Shown: positions 49,908 to 59,091 of the stretch, one piece after another | Layout: every line of letters begins with the position of its first letter | How positions within the stretch are numbered: the stretch's first letter is position 1 | Source of the DNA: JBKPNZ01 sp046732895 | GTDB lineage: Bacteria > Actinomycetota > Thermoleophilia > Solirubrobacterales > 70-9 | Assembly (NCBI GenBank): GCA_046732895.1 | Contig: JBKPNZ010000045.1 | Location: forward strand, 9,883-73,882 | Length of the DNA: 64,000 nucleotides | Direction of reading: 5' to 3' | Position numbers and translations under genes: made by a program | Notes under the pieces: model-generated | Databases searched by the model: none | What the model saw: only the letters and a program-made list of their open reading frames with translations | Told to the model about the DNA's origin: nothing

Positions 49908-51145
49908 GTCGAATCACCTGACGCACCTGCCGGCAACAGGGCGGCGACGCCGGGAAGCTCGCGGCCCTCCATGAGCTCGAGCGACGCCCCGCCGCCCGTC
50001 GAGAGCCAATCGACCCGCTCGGCCAGGCCGAACTTCGCCAGCGCCGCGCCGGAATCGCCGCCGCCGACCACCGTGACTCCGCGGGCTTCGGCGATCGCCT
50101 CGGCCACGGCGCGCGTGCCGGCGGCGAACGGGTCGAGCTCGAACGCACCCATGGGGCCGTTCCAGAAGACCGTCCCGGCCTCGGCGATCGCGCCGGTGTA
50201 CTCGGAAGCGGTTCGCGGGCCGATGTCGAGCCCCATCCAGCCATCGGGCACCGCCGTCCCGTCGACCTCACGGTGCTCGGCGTCGGAGGCAAAGCGATCG
50301 CCGATCACCAGATCGCTCGGCAGCCAGAGCTCGCAGGAGCCCTTCGTCGCCGCTTCCAGGATCCGGCCGGCGATCTCAACTCCCTCCTCCTCCACGAGCG
50401 AATCGCCGGTGCCGATGCCCTGCGCTCGGAAGAAGCTGAAGCACATGGCGCCGCCGATGAGGAGCCGATCGGCGACGGTGAGGAAGCGCTCGAGGACGGC
50501 GACCTTGTCGGTGACCTTAGCCCCGCCGAGCACGACGCACAGGGGCCGCTCGGGATCGTCGCGGACAGCGGTGAGCTCGCGCACCTCACGCTCGAGCAGG
50601 AGGCCCGCGTAGGCCGGCAGCTCATGGGCGACGCCCTCCGTCGTCGCGTGGGCACGGTGAGAGGCGCCGAATGCCTCGTTCACGTAGACGTCGGCGAGCG
50701 CGGCCAGCTGCCGTGCGAGCGCCGGGTCGTTCGTGGTCTCGCCCGGCTCGAACCGGCTGTTCTCGAGCACGGCGACGGCGCCGGGCTCCAGGCCCCGCAC
50801 GAACGCACTCACCTGGTCGCCGACGAGTCCCGGGGCGAGCGCCACCGGCACCCCGAGCAGCTCCGCGAGCCGCGCCGCGACCGGACCGAGGGAAAGCTCG
50901 GCCTCGCGATCCTTCGGCCGGCCGAGGTGCGAGGCGATGGCGATCCGCGCGCCGCGCTCGCGCAGGAGCTCGACGGTCGGCAGGACCGCCCTGATGCGCA
51001 TGTCGTCGGCGACGGCCGCGCCGTCGAGGGGGACGTTGAGGTCGGCGCGCATGAGGACGACCTTGCCGGCGACGTCAGCGTCGCGCACGCTGGCGCGGTC
51101 GAAGTGACCGCGCACGGCGACGCCCGCTTCGCCTTGGTCGGCCAT
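49904..51145 (-). CDS. pgk: Phosphoglycerate kinase
   Basis: A 413-residue two-domain kinase making ATP from 1,3-bisphosphoglycerate. MRADLNVPLDG at the N-terminal domain, SHLGRPKDRE, ENSRFEPGE and the nucleotide domain with VLGGAKVTDKV, WNGPMGAFE and VVGGGDSGAAL. About 25 extra residues precede the usual start; ATG 51145 is kept. Eighteen bases downstream of gap. Confidence 0.97.
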   Translation of the reverse strand: MADQGEAGVAVRGHFDRASVRDADVAGKVVLMRADLNVPLDGAAVADDMRIRAVLPTVELLRERGARIAIASHLGRPKDREAELSLGPVAARLAELLGVPVALAPGLVGDQVSAFVRGLEPGAVAVLENSRFEPGETTNDPALARQLAALADVYVNEAFGASHRAHATTEGVAHELPAYAGLLLEREVRELTAVRDDPERPLCVVLGGAKVTDKVAVLERFLTVADRLLIGGAMCFSFFRAQGIGTGDSLVEEEGVEIAGRILEAATKGSCELWLPSDLVIGDRFASDAEHREVDGTAVPDGWMGLDIGPRTASEYTGAIAEAGTVFWNGPMGAFELDPFAAGTRAVAEAIAEARGVTVVGGGDSGAALAKFGLAERVDWLSTGGGASLELMEGRELPGVAALLPAGASGDST

Positions 51146-51163
51146 CAGAGGAGCGCCCTGTGC

Positions 51164-52195
51164 TCAGGCGCCGACCGCTGCCGGCTTCGGCTCCAGCACC
51201 TTCGCAGCCAGCTCAATGCAGCGGTTCGAGTAGCCCCACTCGTTGTCGTACCAGGCGACCACCTTCACGAGGGTGCCGTCGATCACCATCGTCTGCCCCG
51301 CGTCGAAGATCGACGAATGCGGGTCCTTGACGATGTCCGTCGAGACGATCGGATCCTCGGTGTACGAGAGGATCCCGGCCAGCGGGCCCTCGGCCGCCTC
51401 GCGCGCGGCTGCGTTGATCTCCTCGACGCTCGTCTCGCGGGCCATCTCGCAGACGAGGTCGACGACCGACCCGGTCGCCACCGGGGCACGGACGGCGATC
51501 CCGTTGAGCTTGCCGTTCAGCTCCGGCAGGACCAGTCCGAGGGCCTTGGCCGCCCCGGTCGTGGTTGGGATCAGGTTCAGCGCGGCGGCGCGGGCCCGGC
51601 GCAGGTCCTTGTGCGGGAGGTCCTGCAGGCGCTGGTCGGCCGTATAGGCGTGAATCGTCGTCATCAATCCGCGCTCGATCCCCACGCTGTCGTTGATCAC
51701 CTTGGCCGCGGGGGCCAGGCAGTTGGTCGTGCACGACGCGTTGGAGATGATGTTGTGGGAGTCGGGGTCATAGGCGTCGTCGAAGTTGACGCCGAGCGCC
51801 ACGGTCACGTCCGGATCGGTCGCAGGCGCCGAGATGATCACCTTCCGGGCGCCTGCCTCGAGGTGCTTGGCGGCGTCAGCGCGCTTTGTGAACAGGCCCG
51901 TCGACTCGATTACGACCTCGACGCCGAGGTCCTTCCAGGGAAGCGCCGCCGGATCGCGCTCGGCGAGGATCTTGATCTCGTTCCCGTCGACCGCGATCGC
52001 GCCGTCACGCTCCTCGACGCTTCCGGGAAAGCGCCCCAGGATCGAGTCGTACTTGAGCAGGTGGGCGAGCGTGTGGACGTCGGCGATGTCGTTGACGGCC
52101 ACGAATTCCAGCCCCGAGCCGGCCTCGTAGGCCGCGCGGAAGAGGTTGCGCCCAATCCGCCCGAAACCGTTGATCCCGACCTTCACAGCTGCCAC
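51164..52195 (-). CDS. gap: Glyceraldehyde-3-phosphate dehydrogenase
   Basis: A 343-residue NAD-dependent enzyme. NGFGRIGRNLFRAAYE, the catalytic Cys in SNASCTTNCLAP and the VAWYDNEWGYSNR end are exact family features; the NAD-specific Asp/Asn after the second strand (VAVNDIAD) is present. GTG 52195 has GGAGG eight bases upstream. First gene of gap-pgk-tpiA-gpmI. Confidence 0.97.
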   Translation of the reverse strand: MAAVKVGINGFGRIGRNLFRAAYEAGSGLEFVAVNDIADVHTLAHLLKYDSILGRFPGSVEERDGAIAVDGNEIKILAERDPAALPWKDLGVEVVIESTGLFTKRADAAKHLEAGARKVIISAPATDPDVTVALGVNFDDAYDPDSHNIISNASCTTNCLAPAAKVINDSVGIERGLMTTIHAYTADQRLQDLPHKDLRRARAAALNLIPTTTGAAKALGLVLPELNGKLNGIAVRAPVATGSVVDLVCEMARETSVEEINAAAREAAEGPLAGILSYTEDPIVSTDIVKDPHSSIFDAGQTMVIDGTLVKVVAWYDNEWGYSNRCIELAAKVLEPKPAAVGA

Positions 52196-52246
52196 GTTGA
52201 GTTCCTCCTAGATCTCGTCGATTCTGAAAGCTCGTGCCGGCGACGC

Positions 52247-52609
52247 CTAGTCGCCGCCGACGGCCACCTCCACCCGATACCCGTCTGGGTCGAGGAGATA
52301 GGCCGAGTAGTAAGAGGGACCGTACTGAGGACGGACGCCAGGGTCCCCATCGCCGGTTCCTCCGGCCGAGACCCCACCCTCCCAGGCGGCCTTCACGGCC
52401 GGAATGCCATTGGCGTCAAAGCAGACGTGGCCGCCGCCCGGGGCGATCGGGCGCCGGCTCGAGATGAAGAACACCGGGCGGACGATGCCCCAGCCGACGA
52501 GCTCCGTAGTCTCGACCTGGCGCCGCCACCCAAGCGGCGTGAGCACGGCGTCGTAAAAGTCGGCGCTGCGTCCCAGGTCCGAGACCTCGACGCTGACGTG
52601 GTGGATCAC
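52247..52609 (-). CDS. VOC/glyoxalase-fold protein
   Basis: A 120-residue vicinal-oxygen-chelate protein with metal-type His near the start (MIHHVSVEVSDL), a middle H (GGGHVCFDANG) and a C-terminal Glu in LLDPDGYRVEVAV. Substrate unknown. It lies 51 bases upstream of gap on the same strand and may read into it. Confidence 0.82.
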   Translation of the reverse strand: MIHHVSVEVSDLGRSADFYDAVLTPLGWRRQVETTELVGWGIVRPVFFISSRRPIAPGGGHVCFDANGIPAVKAAWEGGVSAGGTGDGDPGVRPQYGPSYYSAYLLDPDGYRVEVAVGGD

Positions 52610-52636
52610 GCTCGGGAATCTACCGGCGGCGCGCGC

Positions 52637-53404
52637 CTATCCGCGGGGCTCCCAGCGGAACGTCCGCAGCGCGATCGCGAGGCCCGCGAGCCCCCACGCG
52701 GCGACGATCGCGAGATCGCCCCACTCGAAGCCGGCGCCGGTCGTGCTCGGATCCCACGCGGTGAAGAATGCCTCGAAGAAGTGCCGGACCGGGAAGGCCT
52801 CGGAGAACTGGATCACTCCGTCCGGCACCTCGCTCTCCGGTACGAAGACGCCCGAGAGGAAGTACAGCGGAAAGATCACGAGGTTCGTGATCGGGGCGGC
52901 GGCCGACTGCGACGGGATCGCCGCCGTGAGCGCCAACCCCAGGCAGGAGAAGGTCGCCGCTCCCAGCGCGAGCGTGATCAGCACGGCGGGCGCCCGTTCC
53001 CACGGAATCTCAACGCCGTAGGCGATGCGGCCCATCGCCGAGACGAGCACCAGCATCAGCACGGCCACCACGACGGAGTTGCCGACGCGACCGGCGATGA
53101 AGACCCAGCTCGGGAGCGGCGTGCCACGACTTCGCTTGAGCAGCCCATCCTCGCGATCGATCGTCACGGACATCGCGAGGTTCTGGAAGGTCGCCGAGAC
53201 CACGGCGAGCGTGATGATCGCGGGCACGTAGTAGGTGCTCGAGTCGACCCCCAGGCCCTCGAGCTTGTTGCTGCCGAACAGCAGCTCGAACAGCACCAGG
53301 AACATCACGGGGAAGAGGACGGTGAAGCCGACGGACGCCGGGTTGCGCCAGAAGACCTTCTGGTCGTAGCGGAACTGATGAACCGCCAGGGCGGCGGCGC
53401 TCAT
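52637..53404 (-). CDS. ABC-2 type exporter permease
   Basis: A 255-residue permease with six helices and the usual ABC-2 features (FRYDQKVFWRNPAS at the start, IDREDGLLKRSRGTPLP cytoplasmic loop, NLVIFPLYFLSGVFVPE). ATG 53404 overlaps the ATPase stop by four bases. Single-permease exporter, unlike the two-permease system at 12944. Confidence 0.88.
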   Translation of the reverse strand: MSAAALAVHQFRYDQKVFWRNPASVGFTVLFPVMFLVLFELLFGSNKLEGLGVDSSTYYVPAIITLAVVSATFQNLAMSVTIDREDGLLKRSRGTPLPSWVFIAGRVGNSVVVAVLMLVLVSAMGRIAYGVEIPWERAPAVLITLALGAATFSCLGLALTAAIPSQSAAAPITNLVIFPLYFLSGVFVPESEVPDGVIQFSEAFPVRHFFEAFFTAWDPSTTGAGFEWGDLAIVAAWGLAGLAIALRTFRWEPRG

Positions 53405-54330
53405 GCCTCGGCCTCCCGGCTCCGTGCGTGCTCCACGGTCAGCTCGAGATAGATGTCCTCCAGGGTCGGGCGCGAGACCTCCAGGCCCTCGAGGTCGAGA
53501 TCGCGCTCCAGCGCCCAGGACGTGAGCGCGTTCAGCGCCGGTACCGGCGCTTGCGTCTCGAGCGAGAGCAGCCCGTTCGCCGCAGCCGCAGCGCCGATCG
53601 AGCTGGGAAGGTCCGTCGGCGAGACACCGGCCGGAAGGCGAAACGAGATCCGGGCGGGTCGGCCCTCGCGATCGCCGAGCTCGTCCGGCGTGCCCTGCGC
53701 CACGATCCTCCCGCGGGCGATGATCGCCACGCGATCCGCGAGTCGCTGCGCTTCCTCCATGTAGTGGGTCGTGAGAAAGACGGTCTTGCCGAGCGCGCGC
53801 AGACTCGCGATGACATCCCATGCCTGCCTGCGCGCCGAAGGGTCGAAGCCAGTCGTGGGCTCGTCGAGGAAGAGGAGCTCCGGGTCGCCGACGAGAGCGA
53901 GGCCGACGTCGAGGCGCCGGCGCTGACCCCCAGAGAGCCTGCCGACCCGAGTCTCGGCCTTTTCGCCCAGGCCGACCAGGTCGATCGTCTCCGTGACGGC
54001 GCGTGGCTTCGCGTAGTAGCCGGCGAAGAGCTCGAGCGTCTCGCGGACGGTGAGCTCCGCGGGCATCGTGCTCGACTGCAGGACGATGCCGATGCGCTCG
54101 CGCCAATCGCCTCCAGCCGTGGACGGATCCTGGCCAAGCACGGCGACCTCCCCACCGCTGCGGTCGCGATAGCCCTCGAGGATCTCGACGGTCGTCGTCT
54201 TGCCGGCGCCGTTCGGGCCGAGGAAGGCGAAGATCTCGCCCGGCGTCACCTCGATGTCGATCCCCTGGACGGCCTCGAAGCCGTCGTAGGACTTGCGTAG
54301 GCCGCGTGCTTCGATCACGTTCGCCGCCAT
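53401..54330 (-). CDS. ABC exporter ATP-binding protein
   Basis: A 309-residue ATPase: Walker A GPNGAGKTTT, signature LSGGQRRRLDVG, Walker B LLFLDEPTTGFDP, and a normal H-loop His (LTTHYMEEAQ). The C-terminal about 80 residues are the DrrA-type extension. Export substrate unknown; forms a transporter with the gene at 52637. Confidence 0.9.
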   Translation of the reverse strand: MAANVIEARGLRKSYDGFEAVQGIDIEVTPGEIFAFLGPNGAGKTTTVEILEGYRDRSGGEVAVLGQDPSTAGGDWRERIGIVLQSSTMPAELTVRETLELFAGYYAKPRAVTETIDLVGLGEKAETRVGRLSGGQRRRLDVGLALVGDPELLFLDEPTTGFDPSARRQAWDVIASLRALGKTVFLTTHYMEEAQRLADRVAIIARGRIVAQGTPDELGDREGRPARISFRLPAGVSPTDLPSSIGAAAAANGLLSLETQAPVPALNALTSWALERDLDLEGLEVSRPTLEDIYLELTVEHARSREAEA

Positions 54331-54361
54331 TCACGCTGATTATGAAGCCGGGAGGGCGCCA

Positions 54362-54387
54362 TCATCCTGCGATGTCATCCTGCGATG
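54362..54387. repeat. Tandem 13-bp repeat at the start of the FAH-family gene
   Basis: TCATCCTGCGATG occurs twice head-to-tail (54362-54374, 54375-54387) and is followed by CGATGCG. The repeats supply ATGs at 54372 (in frame with the gene) and 54385 (out of frame), ahead of the chosen ATG 54390. Confidence 0.6.
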
Positions 54388-54389
54388 CG

Positions 54390-55214
54390 ATGCGACTGGT
54401 GAGCTTTCGCGACCCGGCGGGCGTCGACCACGTGGGGCGGATGGACGGGGAGGAGGTGACCGTCCTCGAGGCGCCATCGATGATCGCGTGGCTTCGCGGC
54501 GAGGGCCGAGGCGAGGCCGGCGAGCGGCATGCGCTGAGCGATTGCGAGCTGCTCGCGCCGGTCCCCGAGCCGCCGAGCGTCCGGGACTTCTACGCTTTCG
54601 AAGGCCACGTGGAGGCGGGATGGCGGCGGCGCGGCGGCGACGTGCCGGCGGCGTGGTACGACGCGCCGGCCTTCTACTTCTCCAACCCCGCCTCGATCCG
54701 CGGTCCGGCCCATCCCGTCCGCCGGCCCGACGGCACCAAGATGCTGGACTTCGAGCTCGAGATCGCAGCGGTGATCGGCGGCGAGGGCGAGATCGCCGGG
54801 TTCGCCCTGATGAACGACTGGAGCGCGCGCGACATCCAGCGCGAGGAGGTGACGGTCGGGCTCGGGCCGGCGAAGGCGAAGGACTTCGCCACCTCGCTCG
54901 GGCCGTGGCTGGTGACGCCTGACGAGCTGCCCGACGAGGACGGTCGCCTGCGGCTGGAGGCGACCGCCAGCGTGAACGGGCGCGAGCTGTCGCGCGCGCA
55001 AGCCGCCGAGCAGCACTTCACCTGGCCCGAGCTCGTCGCCCACGCGGCACGCGGCACCCGCCTCCGGCCCGGCGACGTGCTCGGATCGGGCACGCTCAAC
55101 CGCGGCTGCCTGATGGAGCTGGGCCCGCTCGAGGGCGGCCGCTTCCTCGAGCCCGGCGATGTGGTCACGCTCAGCGCGGAGGGCCTGGGGACCCTGGAAA
55201 CGCCGATCGTGTGA
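54390..55214 (+). CDS. Fumarylacetoacetate hydrolase-family protein
   Basis: A 274-residue FAH-fold enzyme (MRLVSFRDPAG start). Metal ligands occur in LDFELEIAAVIG (E-x-E pattern) and NDWSARDIQ (Asp), and the substrate loop in GSGTLNRGCLMELG. Next to homogentisate genes it is the obvious candidate for the last step, splitting fumarylacetoacetate into fumarate and acetoacetate. ATG 54390 is chosen over 54372. It converges on the Lrp regulator gene. Confidence 0.85.
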   Translation: MRLVSFRDPAGVDHVGRMDGEEVTVLEAPSMIAWLRGEGRGEAGERHALSDCELLAPVPEPPSVRDFYAFEGHVEAGWRRRGGDVPAAWYDAPAFYFSNPASIRGPAHPVRRPDGTKMLDFELEIAAVIGGEGEIAGFALMNDWSARDIQREEVTVGLGPAKAKDFATSLGPWLVTPDELPDEDGRLRLEATASVNGRELSRAQAAEQHFTWPELVAHAARGTRLRPGDVLGSGTLNRGCLMELGPLEGGRFLEPGDVVTLSAEGLGTLETPIV

Positions 55215-55218
55215 CGCC

Positions 55219-55662
55219 TCACTCCACGGGCCGCTCGAACAACGTGGAGAGCACCACCTGCGACTGGGTCCGCGTGATCCCCGGCTCATCGCGGATCCGC
55301 TCCAGCGCCTGCTCGAGATGCTCGGTGTCGCGGGCGTGGACGTGGAGGATCGCGCTCGCCTCTCCCGCGATCGTGTGCGCCGCGGCGACCTCCGGATGGC
55401 GGCCCGCCGCGGTGAGGATCTCACTCGCCGCCATGTGCCCTTCACAGAAAAGCGAGACGATCGCGTGGGTCGTCCAGCCGAGCGCGGCGTGGTCGAGTAC
55501 CGCCGAGTAGCCCTGGATCACCCCGGCCGCCTCGAGCCGGTCGACCCGCCGCTTCACCGCCGGGGCGCTGAGGGCGACGCGCGAGCCGATGTCCTGGAAC
55601 GACCGCCGGGCATTCTCGCGAAGCAGCGCAACGATCTGCTGGTCGATGCGGTCAAGCTCCAC
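55219..55662 (-). CDS. Lrp/AsnC-family regulator
   Basis: A 147-residue regulator: winged helix (about 1-50: LDRIDQQIVALLRENARRSF, SAPAVKRRVDRLEAAGVI) and a C-terminal RAM ligand-binding domain (about 60-145). GTG 55662 gives the usual length; GTG 55704 adds an unlikely cysteine-containing lead. Divergent from hppD with about 100 bases between; probably controls it in response to an aromatic amino acid, by inference. Confidence 0.87.
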   Translation of the reverse strand: MELDRIDQQIVALLRENARRSFQDIGSRVALSAPAVKRRVDRLEAAGVIQGYSAVLDHAALGWTTHAIVSLFCEGHMAASEILTAAGRHPEVAAAHTIAGEASAILHVHARDTEHLEQALERIRDEPGITRTQSQVVLSTLFERPVE

Positions 55663-55694
55663 GCTGGGAGCCCCGGATACGCAACGAATCGCGC

Positions 55695-55723
55695 TTGAAA
55701 ACACGCATCGACTGGGGAATCAT
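55695..55723 (+). promoter_or_regulatory. Candidate hppD promoter
   Basis: TTGAAA (55695-55700), 17-base spacer, AATCAT (55718-55723), matching 5/6 and 4/6 of the sigma-70 consensus. It lies in the divergent Lrp-hppD gap about 35 bases before the hppD ribosome-binding site AGGAGG. Confidence 0.4.
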
Positions 55724-55759
55724 AAACCGTGAGGTCAGCGAACCCGACCGAGGAGGAGA

Positions 55760-56902
55760 GTGGTGGCCGCGATCGCGACCAAGCAGGCGGCAAGGTCCGG
55801 CCAGGACACCGACTTCATGCCGCTCCACGGTATCGACCACGTGGAGCTCTATGTCGGCAACGCGGCTCAGGCTGCCTACTTCTTCACACACGCATTCGGC
55901 TTCCGCGAGGTCGCCTACGGCGGCCTCGAGACGGGGCTTCGGGATCGCACCGCGCATGTGCTCGAGCAGGGGCGCATTCGCCTGGTCCTGACCGGGACCC
56001 TCAGGTCGGGGACCGAGATCGCCGCCCACCACGCCCGCCACGGCGACGGGGTGCGGGCGATCGCGCTGTCGGTTCCCGACGTCGACCACGCCCACGCCGA
56101 GGCCGTCGCGCGCGGGGCGCGCAGCGTCGCGGCGCCCGCCGACGTCTCGGATGACCACGGGCGCGCCCGGGTGGCGACGATCGCCACCTACGGCGACACG
56201 CTCCACACCTTCATCGACCGCTCCGCCTACGGCGGGGCATTCATGCCCGGCTACGAGCCGGTTAACGGCATCGCCGGCTCGGACCCGGGCGATGAGATGC
56301 TCCTCACGATCGACCACATCGTCGGCAACGTCGAGTTGGGCCGGATGCAGGAGTGGGTCCGCTTCTACGAGGACGTCTTCGGCATGATCGAGCTGGTCCA
56401 TTTCTCCGACGAGGCAATCTCGACCGAGTACTCCGCGCTGATGTCGAAGGTCGTGACGAGCGGGGACGGGCGGATCAAGTTCCCGATCAACGAGCCGGCT
56501 GAGGGGCGCAGGCGCTCGCAGATCGACGAGTACCTGGAGTTCTACGAGGGCCCCGGCGCCCAGCACATCGCGCTCACGACACGCGACATCGTCGGCACGG
56601 TCGCCGAGCTCCGCCGGCGCGGCGTTGGCTTCCTGTCGATCCCAGACACCTACTACGAGGACGTGCCCGAGCGGGTCCCGGAGGTCGCCGAGATGCGCGA
56701 CGACCTGCGCCGCCAAGGCATCCTGGTTGACCACGACGACGAGGGGTACCTGCTCCAGATCTTCACCAAGCCGCTCGGCGACCGGCCGACGATCTTCTTC
56801 GAGATCATCGAGCGCCACGGCGCGAGGGGCTTCGGTGCCGGCAACTTCAAAGCTCTGTTCGAGGCGATCGAACGGGAGCAGGAACGGAGAGGGAACCTCT
56901 GA
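55760..56902 (+). CDS. hppD: 4-Hydroxyphenylpyruvate dioxygenase
   Basis: Converts 4-hydroxyphenylpyruvate to homogentisate. About 380 residues, two VOC-like halves. Iron ligands H186 (TIDHIVGN), H269 (AQHIALTT) and E348 (IFFEIIERHG) are in place, and the C-terminal gate GFGAGNFKALFEAIE is typical. GTG 55760 follows AGGAGGAGAG closely; GTG 55763 is the next codon and equally likely. Overlaps hmgA by one base. Confidence 0.95.
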   Translation: MVAAIATKQAARSGQDTDFMPLHGIDHVELYVGNAAQAAYFFTHAFGFREVAYGGLETGLRDRTAHVLEQGRIRLVLTGTLRSGTEIAAHHARHGDGVRAIALSVPDVDHAHAEAVARGARSVAAPADVSDDHGRARVATIATYGDTLHTFIDRSAYGGAFMPGYEPVNGIAGSDPGDEMLLTIDHIVGNVELGRMQEWVRFYEDVFGMIELVHFSDEAISTEYSALMSKVVTSGDGRIKFPINEPAEGRRRSQIDEYLEFYEGPGAQHIALTTRDIVGTVAELRRRGVGFLSIPDTYYEDVPERVPEVAEMRDDLRRQGILVDHDDEGYLLQIFTKPLGDRPTIFFEIIERHGARGFGAGNFKALFEAIEREQERRGNL

Positions 56903-58089
56903 TGCGGTACGCGAGCCTGGGGAAGCTTCCGCCCAAGCGACACGTCCAGTTCCGCGAGAACGGGACGCTCCTGACCGAGGAGGTTCTCGGCTTTGAGGGC
57001 TTCTCGGGGAACGAGTCGATCCTCTACCACATATGGTCGCCGTGCCGGGTTCGTGAGATCGGCGACTTCGAGCCGATCGAGCGATCCGAGTGGGTGCCGG
57101 ACGCCCACGTCCACCGGCTGACTGACACGAACCGCGTCGAGCCGGGCGGCGACTGGCTGGACGGGCGGCGGCTGCTCCAGTTCAATGGCGACATCGAGGT
57201 AGCGATCTGCAAGCCGACCGCCGATCGCGACGGCTTCTACCGCAACGGCGAGGGGGACGAGGTCCTCTTCATACACCGCGGGACCGGCACGGTCGAGACC
57301 ATCTTCGGCGACGTGCCCTACCGGCCGCATGACTACGTGGTCATCCCGCGCGGCACCACCTACCGGGTGAACATGGACGGGGGCGAGCAGGCGTGGCTGT
57401 GCTTCCACACGCCTGGAGAGATCGAGACCCCGAACCGCTACCGCAACCGCTATGGCCAGCTGCTCGAGCACGCGCCCTATTCGCAGCGCGACTTCCACCC
57501 GCCGCGGGAGCTCCGCACGCACCGTGACCGCGGGGACTTCGACCTGACCGTCCGCGTTCGCGACGGATACCAGCGCTACATCCTCGACTACCACCCCTTC
57601 GACGTCGTCGGCTGGGACGGCTACGTGTATCCGTACACGTTCAACACCGACGACTTCGAGCCGATCACGGGGCGGATCCACATGCCGCCGCCGGTCCACC
57701 AGACGTTCCAGGGACCGAACTTCGTGATCTGCTCGTTCTGCCCGCGCGAGCTCGACTACGACCCGCAGGCGATCCCGATCCCCTATCACCACTCGAACGT
57801 GCAGTCGGAGGAGGCCATCTACTACGTCGATGGCCGTTTCGGCTCCCGCAAGGGCGTGGACATCGGAATGATCACCCTGCACCCGAGCGGCCTGCCGCAC
57901 GGACCGCAGCCGGGGCTGGTCGAGAAGTCGCTCGGCGCCAAGCGCACCGAGGAGCTCGCGGTGATGTGGGACACCTTCCGACCGCTGCGGCTGACCACCC
58001 TGGCGCGCGAGCTCGACAAGCCCGACTACGCGCTGTCGTGGTACGAGCCGGAGGGCGCTCAGGAGATGGCAACGAGCACCACGGGCTAA
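56902..58089 (+). CDS. hmgA: Homogentisate 1,2-dioxygenase
   Basis: Opens the aromatic ring of homogentisate to maleylacetoacetate. A 395-residue cupin-type enzyme with EGDEVLFIHRGTGTVET, RPHDYVVIPRGTTYRVN and PPPVHQTFQGPNFVICSF segments, and HPSGLPHGPQPG near the C-terminus where the Fe histidines lie. ATG overlaps the hppD stop (TGATG). Confidence 0.94.
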   Translation: MRYASLGKLPPKRHVQFRENGTLLTEEVLGFEGFSGNESILYHIWSPCRVREIGDFEPIERSEWVPDAHVHRLTDTNRVEPGGDWLDGRRLLQFNGDIEVAICKPTADRDGFYRNGEGDEVLFIHRGTGTVETIFGDVPYRPHDYVVIPRGTTYRVNMDGGEQAWLCFHTPGEIETPNRYRNRYGQLLEHAPYSQRDFHPPRELRTHRDRGDFDLTVRVRDGYQRYILDYHPFDVVGWDGYVYPYTFNTDDFEPITGRIHMPPPVHQTFQGPNFVICSFCPRELDYDPQAIPIPYHHSNVQSEEAIYYVDGRFGSRKGVDIGMITLHPSGLPHGPQPGLVEKSLGAKRTEELAVMWDTFRPLRLTTLARELDKPDYALSWYEPEGAQEMATSTTG

Positions 58090-58158
58090 AGGAAGGGTGT
58101 GTCGGTGAGCGACCCCAGTCGCGAAACTCGGTTGACCCAAGTGGAACGGAGATAGTCC

Positions 58159-59046
58159 GTGTTCAAGGAGGCGCAGCTCTATTCGCCCGTTACCAAGACC
58201 GACGACGGCGAGGTCACCGTTCACCTGGGCGATGACCACCCTGGCGTCAACGACCCCGCCTACCGCGAGCGCCGAAACGCGATCGCCGCGATGGCGCTCG
58301 CGTGGGAGCCCGGCCAGCCGGTGCCCCAGATCGAGTACACCGACTCAGAGCAGGAGGTCTGGCGCACCGTCTGCCGGGAGCTGGCGCCCAAGTACGAGCG
58401 GTATGCGTGCCGCGCCTTCCGCGATGCGGTCGCTGCGCTCGACCTCCCCCGCGATCGCATCCCGCAGCTCGATGAGGTCACGGCCGGGCTGCTGCCGCTG
58501 ACCGGGTTCGAGTACGTGCCCGCCGCCGGGATCGTCCCGCTGGACGAGTTCTACGGCTCGCTGGCCGATCGCCGGTTCCACTCGACCCAGTATGTGCGCC
58601 ACCACGATGCCCCGCTCTACACCCCCGAGCCGGACCTGATCCACGAGGTCGTCGGCCACGGCCACCTGCTGGCCGATCCGCAGTTCGCCGAGCTCAATCG
58701 GCTCGCCGGCGAGGCTGCGAGGCGGGCCGAGACCCAGGATGGGCTTCAGATGGTCGCCGACGTCTTCTGGTTCACAATCGAGTTCGGGTGCGTCTGGGAG
58801 GACGGGGAGCTGCGTGCCTACGGCGCCGGCATCCTCTCCTCCTACGGCGAGATCGAGGAGTTCCGTGGCATGGAGATCCGCCCCCTGGACTTCCACACTA
58901 TGGCGACGATCGACTACGACATCACGAAGTACCAGCCGGTTCTGTTCGCCGCCGAGTCCATCGACCACCTGGTCGACGCGGTGGGCGGGTTCTTCGCGAC
59001 CTGCGACGACGAGACCCTGACGCGACTGGAGACGGTGGGCGGCTAG
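58159..59046 (+). CDS. phhA: Phenylalanine 4-monooxygenase
   Basis: Hydroxylates Phe to Tyr with a pterin. 295 residues; iron site H162-x4-H167 in HEVVGHGHLL and E208 in TIEFG; the pterin region GLLPLTGFEYVPAAG is present. No regulatory ACT domain, as in bacterial PhhA. GTG 58159 with GGAG nine bases upstream. Same strand as hppD-hmgA with a 69-base gap; no pterin dehydratase (phhB) gene nearby. Confidence 0.94.
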   Translation: MFKEAQLYSPVTKTDDGEVTVHLGDDHPGVNDPAYRERRNAIAAMALAWEPGQPVPQIEYTDSEQEVWRTVCRELAPKYERYACRAFRDAVAALDLPRDRIPQLDEVTAGLLPLTGFEYVPAAGIVPLDEFYGSLADRRFHSTQYVRHHDAPLYTPEPDLIHEVVGHGHLLADPQFAELNRLAGEAARRAETQDGLQMVADVFWFTIEFGCVWEDGELRAYGAGILSSYGEIEEFRGMEIRPLDFHTMATIDYDITKYQPVLFAAESIDHLVDAVGGFFATCDDETLTRLETVGG

Positions 59047-59091
59047 CGAAACGCGAGCGGTGCGGCGCCCTTGACGTGCTCTCCTAGGCTC

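Noticed and set aside
50273..53452. A 1059-codon open frame on the plus strand opposite pgk, gap, the VOC gene and the ABC permease
   Set aside because: It is a mirror of GC-rich codon bias on the real minus-strand genes; the translation is Arg/Gly/Asp/His-rich with no domain, while the opposite strand holds clear enzymes.
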